Shown here piece by piece: positions 42,959 through 47,644 of a stretch of 47,644 bases of DNA. Numbering within the stretch: position 1 is the first letter of the stretch; every line of letters starts with the position of its first letter. Under the pieces are notes generated by a model that saw only the letters and a list, made by a program, of their open reading frames with translations, had not been told where the DNA came from and did no database searches. Source of the stretch: an uncultured Clostridia bacterium (lineage in GTDB: Bacteria; Bacillota; Clostridia; TANB77; CAG-508); the NCBI GenBank assembly GCA_944386175.1, contig CALXAB010000001.1, forward strand, positions 1 to 47,644, read 5' to 3'. A program made the position numbers and the translations under genes.

Positions 42959-45900
42959 TTACTCTACACTTTTTAAACTTGATATCATGTCAATTTTCTT
43001 TAATGCAAAATATGTAACTGCATTTACAATTAAAGTAAATATCAAAGTAATTGCTATTGAATATATATAGCTTATAAAGTTTATTACTTTTGGAAATCTT
43101 AGCATTTCTATCTCACATGTTCCGATTATATAAAAATTCAAAAAATATCCTCCAACTAATCCAAATAATATTCCTATTATTGTTAATAGCATTGTTTCTC
43201 TTGATACATATTTATATACTTCTTTATCATAAAATCCTAATACTTTTATTGTGGCTAATTCTCTTATTCTTTCACTTATATTTACATTTGATAAATTATA
43301 TAATACAACAAATGCTAATAATCCTGCTGATACTATTAAAATTAGTACTACGTAATTTAATGAGTTCATAGTGTCATTTAATGAATTCATAAGTGTTGAT
43401 GTTAATGTTATTGTAGATATTTCTTTTTGTTGTAACATTTGTTTTGACAGCTCTTGTTGTTCTTCTTCATTTAAATCTTTGTCTTTTAATAATAATACAT
43501 TTGTTGAATAATCATCTTTGAAGCTTTCATTGTACAAATCTTTTGAAATATATATATAATGTGAAACATAGTTTTCTACAATCTTTGTTATTTTGAATTC
43601 TTTAGTTTCCTCATCTGTTGTTTCAATTGAAATTGTGTCCCCTTCTTTTACATTTAAAAGTTCTGCTAATTTGTCTGTTATATATATTCCATTATTATTT
43701 AATGTTAAATTTTCTTCTGTTTTATAATCTATTAAGTTTATATATTTATTAAGTTCATCATTGTTATTAGGTACAATTATTTGAATATCTTTTTCGTTAT
43801 TTTCTTTTTTTGCTACTCCTGATAACATATTTGTTTCTATTATATCTGCGATTTTGTCATTATTTTTTATGTTTGTTATGATGTTTTGTATTTGTTCACT
43901 ATTTAAAGAACTTTTCAATGTTACTTGTATATCATAGTTAAATATTTTTTCATATTGATATGGTAGTATTTTTGATATTGAGTCTTTTAATCCAAATCCT
44001 GCTAAAATTAATGATGTACATCCAAATATACCAATAATGGTCATCAGAAATCTTTTTTTATATCTGAATATATTTCTTATTGTTACTTTTTGTGAAAAGT
44101 TTAATCTTTTCCAAATAGGTGTTATTTTTTCTAATAAAACTCTTTTTCCTAATTTTGGTGCTTTAGGTCTTAATAATGTTGCTGGTTGATGTACCAATTC
44201 TCTTAATATTGCATACATTGTTGCACCTACTATGCATATGTATATTAGACTTAATCCTAATGAAGAATATGCATGATTAAATGAAATCGAAATATCTGGC
44301 ATTATATACATTATGCTATACATTTTCCATATTAATCTTGGTAATAACTGAAAACCTATGTTCATTCCTATTAGAGAACCTATAATACATGCTAAACTTG
44401 AATATAATATGTATTTTATAGAAATTTGAAACTTATTATATCCTAATGCTTTTAAAGTTCCTAATTCTTGTCTTTGTTCTTCTACCATTCTAGTCATTGA
44501 TGTAAGAGAAACAAGTGCTGCTATTGCAAAAAATACAATCGGAAATACTAAACTAAGATTTTCTATACTTTCTGTATCTTGTTTAAAACTTCTATATCCT
44601 GTATTTTCATTTCTGTCTAATATATACCATTCTGGATTTTCTATTTCTTTTACTTTCTCTTTGGCATCTATTAATTTTGTTTCCGCTTCTTCTATTTTTT
44701 GATTAAATTCTGTTTTACTATCTTCTAATTCTGTTTCTCCTTGTTGTAATTCTACTTTTGCATTTTGTATTTGATTTTTAGCTTGCTCAATTTGATTAAA
44801 TACTTTTGTTTTTTGGCTTTTTAAATTAGCTTCTTGTTTTGGTATTTCAATTTTTGCATTTTCTATTTGTGTTTGTGCATTTGCAAGTTCTTGTTTTATT
44901 GAAGCTGTTTGAGTAATTATTTGATTAATTCCTGCTTCTACTGTTTGTTTATTATTTTCTAATTCTAATTTTTCATTTTCCAACAGATTTTTGGATTGTT
45001 CTAATATTGTCCTTTGTTCTTCTGTTAAATTTGGATCTTTTAATTTTGCTAATATCTGATTATAATTTACATTTATTTCTTCTAGTCCTGCATTTATACT
45101 ATTTAAATTTGTTTCTAATTGTTGTTTTTGTGTTTCTGCTGTAGCTAACCCTTGTTCTGCTTCTTGTTTTTTACTGTTAAATTCTGTTATATTTTTTAAT
45201 AATTCTGCTTTTGCACTTTCTAACTTTTTTTCTGCTTGTGAAAATTCATTATTTGCTTTTTTCTCATTTGATATTATTTCATTTTCACCTTTTGCTATTT
45301 CATCTCTTGCTGTTTGTAATTTTTGTTCTGCTTGGGCTATTTGATTTTCTCCATCTTGTTTTTGTTTGTTAAATTCTTGTTCTGCTTCTATTATTTTATT
45401 ATTAGCCTGTGTAATTAAACTTTGATATCTAGCTTCTTCTCTTTCTTTTTTTATTTCTTCAATATTACTTTTTATAGTTTCAACATATTTTTCATAACTA
45501 TTAGTCCCTGTTTTATATTTTTCACTATTTTTTACTTTTACATATATTTCTGTGTAGAAGTCTACATTAATGTTTTCTTTTGATATATAAATAAAATAAT
45601 TAACTTCTCCAGAACCTAAACTACTTGTTCCTCTATCTAGAGAAATATATAATGGACTTTGTACAGTTCCTACAATTTTTAATTCCTTTTGCTTTAAATA
45701 TTCTACTTCTTCACCATTAGAATTTTCTTGATTTTCTATTTCTATTATAATTGTATCACCGATTTTTTTGTTTGTCCCTGCTAAGAAACTTTCTTCTACT
45801 ACACATTCATTCATATTCTGTGGCATGTTGCCTTCTATTAATCTAGGTTTATTAATATCTTCAACAGTCATAACTTTTGAAACTATTTCATTTTCTTCTA

Positions 45901-46192
45901 ATTCTATTAGTCCATCTTGAGTACATGTTCCATATACATTTTCGACATTTTCTATGTTCTTTAATGCTTCTAAATCTTCATTTGTTAGACCTAATGTTGA
46001 TATTACTTGTATATCATATACATTTTGATCTTTAAAATATATATCTACTGTATCTAACATATCTGGTGATGTAGCTCTTAATCCTGCAAAAAAACCTACT
46101 CCTAATAATGCCATTATCATTATTGATATAAATCTTTTATAAGAATTTTTTATCTCTTTTATACTATCTTTTAATAATGCTTTTTTTAACAC
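42959..46192 (-). CDS. FtsX/MacB-type ABC transporter permease with long coiled coil
   Basis: The 1077-residue permease has an N-terminal membrane helix (~18-40), a large extracytoplasmic region, and two FtsX membrane blocks (~535-680 and ~960-1070). A second soluble domain (~735-940) lies between them. Residues ~230-520 are a striking Q/E/K/A-rich coiled coil (EQEFNKQKQDGENQIAQAEQ and similar heptads), as in periplasm- or surface-reaching MacB-like and VexA-type exporters. It pairs with the ATPase 24 nt upstream (46216-46917). Likely an efflux or envelope-stress transporter; the substrate is unknown. GTG 46192 behind GAGGTGA is the likely start. Confidence 0.92.
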   Translation of the reverse strand: MLKKALLKDSIKEIKNSYKRFISIMIMALLGVGFFAGLRATSPDMLDTVDIYFKDQNVYDIQVISTLGLTNEDLEALKNIENVENVYGTCTQDGLIELEENEIVSKVMTVEDINKPRLIEGNMPQNMNECVVEESFLAGTNKKIGDTIIIEIENQENSNGEEVEYLKQKELKIVGTVQSPLYISLDRGTSSLGSGEVNYFIYISKENINVDFYTEIYVKVKNSEKYKTGTNSYEKYVETIKSNIEEIKKEREEARYQSLITQANNKIIEAEQEFNKQKQDGENQIAQAEQKLQTARDEIAKGENEIISNEKKANNEFSQAEKKLESAKAELLKNITEFNSKKQEAEQGLATAETQKQQLETNLNSINAGLEEINVNYNQILAKLKDPNLTEEQRTILEQSKNLLENEKLELENNKQTVEAGINQIITQTASIKQELANAQTQIENAKIEIPKQEANLKSQKTKVFNQIEQAKNQIQNAKVELQQGETELEDSKTEFNQKIEEAETKLIDAKEKVKEIENPEWYILDRNENTGYRSFKQDTESIENLSLVFPIVFFAIAALVSLTSMTRMVEEQRQELGTLKALGYNKFQISIKYILYSSLACIIGSLIGMNIGFQLLPRLIWKMYSIMYIMPDISISFNHAYSSLGLSLIYICIVGATMYAILRELVHQPATLLRPKAPKLGKRVLLEKITPIWKRLNFSQKVTIRNIFRYKKRFLMTIIGIFGCTSLILAGFGLKDSISKILPYQYEKIFNYDIQVTLKSSLNSEQIQNIITNIKNNDKIADIIETNMLSGVAKKENNEKDIQIIVPNNNDELNKYINLIDYKTEENLTLNNNGIYITDKLAELLNVKEGDTISIETTDEETKEFKITKIVENYVSHYIYISKDLYNESFKDDYSTNVLLLKDKDLNEEEQQELSKQMLQQKEISTITLTSTLMNSLNDTMNSLNYVVLILIVSAGLLAFVVLYNLSNVNISERIRELATIKVLGFYDKEVYKYVSRETMLLTIIGILFGLVGGYFLNFYIIGTCEIEMLRFPKVINFISYIYSIAITLIFTLIVNAVTYFALKKIDMISSLKSVE

Positions 46193-46215
46193 AATCTCAC
46201 CTCAGCTTAAATATT

Positions 46216-46917
46216 TTACCATTCTATCTCTTCTATTGGTGTTGGTGAATTATTTATTTCTACACTTTCTGCTTTTCCATTTTTAAATCTTATAACTTTA
46301 TCCCCCATTGGTGCAATCGCTGCATTATGAGTTATTATTAAGACTGTCATTTTTTCCTTTCTTGAAGTATCTTGCAACAATTTTAATATTTGCTTTCCTG
46401 TTTTATAATCCAATGCTCCTGTTGGCTCATCACATAATAATAGTTTAGGATTTTTAGCTATTGCTCTTGCTATTGCAACTCTTTGTTGTTCTCCTCCAGA
46501 TAATTGTGATGGAAAATTGTTTTTTCTATCTTTTAAACCAACCTTTTCCATTATTTCATCAGGACTTAAAGAATCTTTGCATATTTGAGTTGCTAACTCA
46601 ACATTTTCTATTGCTGTTAAATTTTGTACTAGATTATAAAATTGAAATACAAATCCTATATCTTCTCTTCTATATTTAATAAGTTCCTTATTTTTTAATT
46701 TAGATATATTTTTATTATCAACTATTACATCTCCTGAAGTTATACTATCCATTCCTCCTAAAATATTCAATGCTGTTGTTTTTCCTGCACCACTTGGTCC
46801 AACTATTACAACTAGTTCTCCTTTTTCTATTGAAAAATTGGTATTGTCTAATGCTTTAATTATTATTTCTCCCATTTTATATTCTTTGCAAACATTTTTA
46901 AATTCAATATATGACAT
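46216..46917 (-). CDS. ABC transporter ATP-binding protein (MacB/LolD type)
   Basis: The 233-residue ATPase shows Walker [19 protein letters not shown]-loop [20 protein letters not shown], signature [14 protein letters not shown], Walker [12 protein letters not shown] and switch His in [10 protein letters not shown]. These are characteristic of the LolD/MacB/FtsE branch that drives FtsX-type permeases by mechanotransmission. It sits 24 nt upstream of such a permease and presumably forms the transporter with it. AGGAGG precedes ATG 46917. Confidence 0.97.
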   Translation of the reverse strand: MSYIEFKNVCKEYKMGEIIIKALDNTNFSIEKGELVVIVGPSGAGKTTALNILGGMDSITSGDVIVDNKNISKLKNKELIKYRREDIGFVFQFYNLVQNLTAIENVELATQICKDSLSPDEIMEKVGLKDRKNNFPSQLSGGEQQRVAIARAIAKNPKLLLCDEPTGALDYKTGKQILKLLQDTSRKEKMTVLIITHNAAIAPMGDKVIRFKNGKAESVEINNSPTPIEEIEW

Positions 46918-46932
46918 TATTTTCCTCCTTTA

Positions 46933-46959
46933 CCAATTTGGGGACGCGTCCAAAATTGG
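46933..46959. repeat. 27-nt palindromic box, copy 2
   Basis: CCAATTTGGGGACGCGTCC then AAAATTGG, nearly identical to 42514-42540. It fills most of the gap between the ABC ATPase gene and the upstream CmpB-family gene, flanking the transporter genes together with copy 1. Confidence 0.85.
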
Positions 46960-46966
46960 AATTTTG

Positions 46967-47644
46967 TCAAAAAAATTTTATATAATATGGTTTTATTTCT
47001 GGTAACAAAGTATTTAAATATATTGTATTTCCTTGTATATCTTCTATTTTTATATTTGGAAATGTTTTTATCATTTTTTCATTATTCCATAATGTATTTA
47101 TTATTTTTGATATTATTTTATTATTATAAGTTTTTTCATATTCTTTTTTATATTCTTCTAAATTTTCAACATTTATGTCATTTTCTACTACCATTCTTAT
47201 TATAAATTTTTCTTGTGCGTATGCTGTTAGTACACAATCTATTGCTAAAAATGCTATTAGTATTGATAAACATATTTTTATACTCCTTTTATTAAATCTA
47301 CTTATTATTTTGTCATAGATTTTGTCAATTTTAGGATTTATCACTTTTACTAAAAAGACTGTCAAGATTCCCCAAAATACTGAATAAAGTAAACATATTC
47401 TTCCATTTATATTTAATATTTTATCTGAATAGTCCCACCATTGTGTATGTAGAAATATATCTGTTACATAACTTATTATATATTCTATTAATGAACCTAT
47501 TATAAATCCGGCTATAAATATCGTTAGATTATTTTGTCTGAAGTATTTTATGAATATTATTAGTACAACTCCTCCCATTCCATAAATTCCTAAAAATGGT
47601 CCATATAAAAAACTTTGTCTACTTTCAAATCTTCCTGTTGTTAC
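46967..47644 (-). CDS. CmpB-family (PF06541) membrane protein, 5' end beyond window
   Basis: The open frame continues to the window edge. Reading from 47644 it gives T-T-G-R-F-E-S-R-Q-S-F-L-Y-G-P-F-L-G-I-Y, then an internal Met at 47578, then GFIIGSLIEYIISYVTD and NINGRICLLYSVFWGILTVF. This is the pattern of the 'putative ABC transporter permease' (ABC_trans_CmpB) family. About four membrane helices are visible, and a ~75-residue charged tail follows. The true start lies outside, so the Met at 47578 is not the start. Only the last 226 codons are visible. It may be linked to the downstream ABC exporter. Confidence 0.8.
   Translation of the reverse strand, partial: VTTGRFESRQSFLYGPFLGIYGMGGVVLIIFIKYFRQNNLTIFIAGFIIGSLIEYIISYVTDIFLHTQWWDYSDKILNINGRICLLYSVFWGILTVFLVKVINPKIDKIYDKIISRFNKRSIKICLSILIAFLAIDCVLTAYAQEKFIIRMVVENDINVENLEEYKKEYEKTYNNKIISKIINTLWNNEKMIKTFPNIKIEDIQGNTIYLNTLLPEIKPYYIKFF

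Overview
The window looks like chromosome from a low-GC, anaerobic, endospore-forming member of the Firmicutes, probably class Clostridia. The evidence is the strongly AT-biased codon use, AGGAGG-type ribosome binding sites with frequent TTG/GTG starts, the sporulation pair yabP-yabQ beside a DivIC-like gene, a flavodiiron protein, several flavodoxins, and a prfB gene with a programmed UGA frameshift. UGA is therefore a normal stop codon here. No rRNA, tRNA or CRISPR array was seen. Both window edges cut a gene.

Layout. 1-0.6 kb: end-truncated DUF1980-type membrane protein (minus). 0.7-3.5 kb: secA. 3.6-5.7 kb: small accessory island with an integrase remnant, an unrecognised gene, and a protein that appears to fuse a PD-(D/E)XK nuclease to a GIY-YIG-like domain. 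5.8-11.6 kb: cysK, then carA-carB behind a leader peptide and terminator that resemble an attenuator. 11.7-14.4 kb: small genes, a zeta-toxin-like kinase and prfB, the last two overlapping by ATGA. 14.4-14.8 kb: a giant fold-back repeat. 14.9-20.4 kb: a short aspartate kinase, PIN-PhoH (minus), yabP-yabQ-divIC, rho.

20.4-25 kb: two very AT-rich direct repeats of about 0.93-1.09 kb flank three minus-strand genes (ComB-like phosphatase, NUDIX hydrolase, ToxN/AbiQ-type endoribonuclease). Upstream of the ribonuclease lie three 35-nt tandem repeats and a terminator, the exact layout of a type III toxin-antitoxin locus. 25-32.7 kb: two redox/stress clusters, each with its own regulator (LysR; TetR) and a flavodoxin, plus a DHFR-like reductase, a frameshifted phosphodiesterase, a BclA/C1q-like protein and a small membrane peptide. 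32.8-36 kb: fold-back repeat, pepF, flavodiiron protein.

36.2-40.8 kb: a three-gene minus-strand cell-surface cluster: sortase, a sortase-anchored single-cohesin protein with LPQTG, and a 1067-residue secreted protein with an N-terminal dockerin. Together they suggest a minimal cohesin-dockerin display system. 41-47.6 kb: XRE regulator, VTT/DedA-like membrane protein, a 503-bp element with 52-bp inverted termini and two tandem structured modules, an FtsX/MacB-type ABC exporter pair, and a CmpB-family membrane protein cut by the right edge.

The most notable material is the type III toxin-antitoxin locus between direct repeats, the sortase-cohesin-dockerin cluster, the dual-nuclease fusion, the zeta toxin coupled to prfB, the leader peptide upstream of carAB, a PIN domain that has lost most catalytic acids, and a family of fold-back elements whose arms differ between copies but stay self-complementary.
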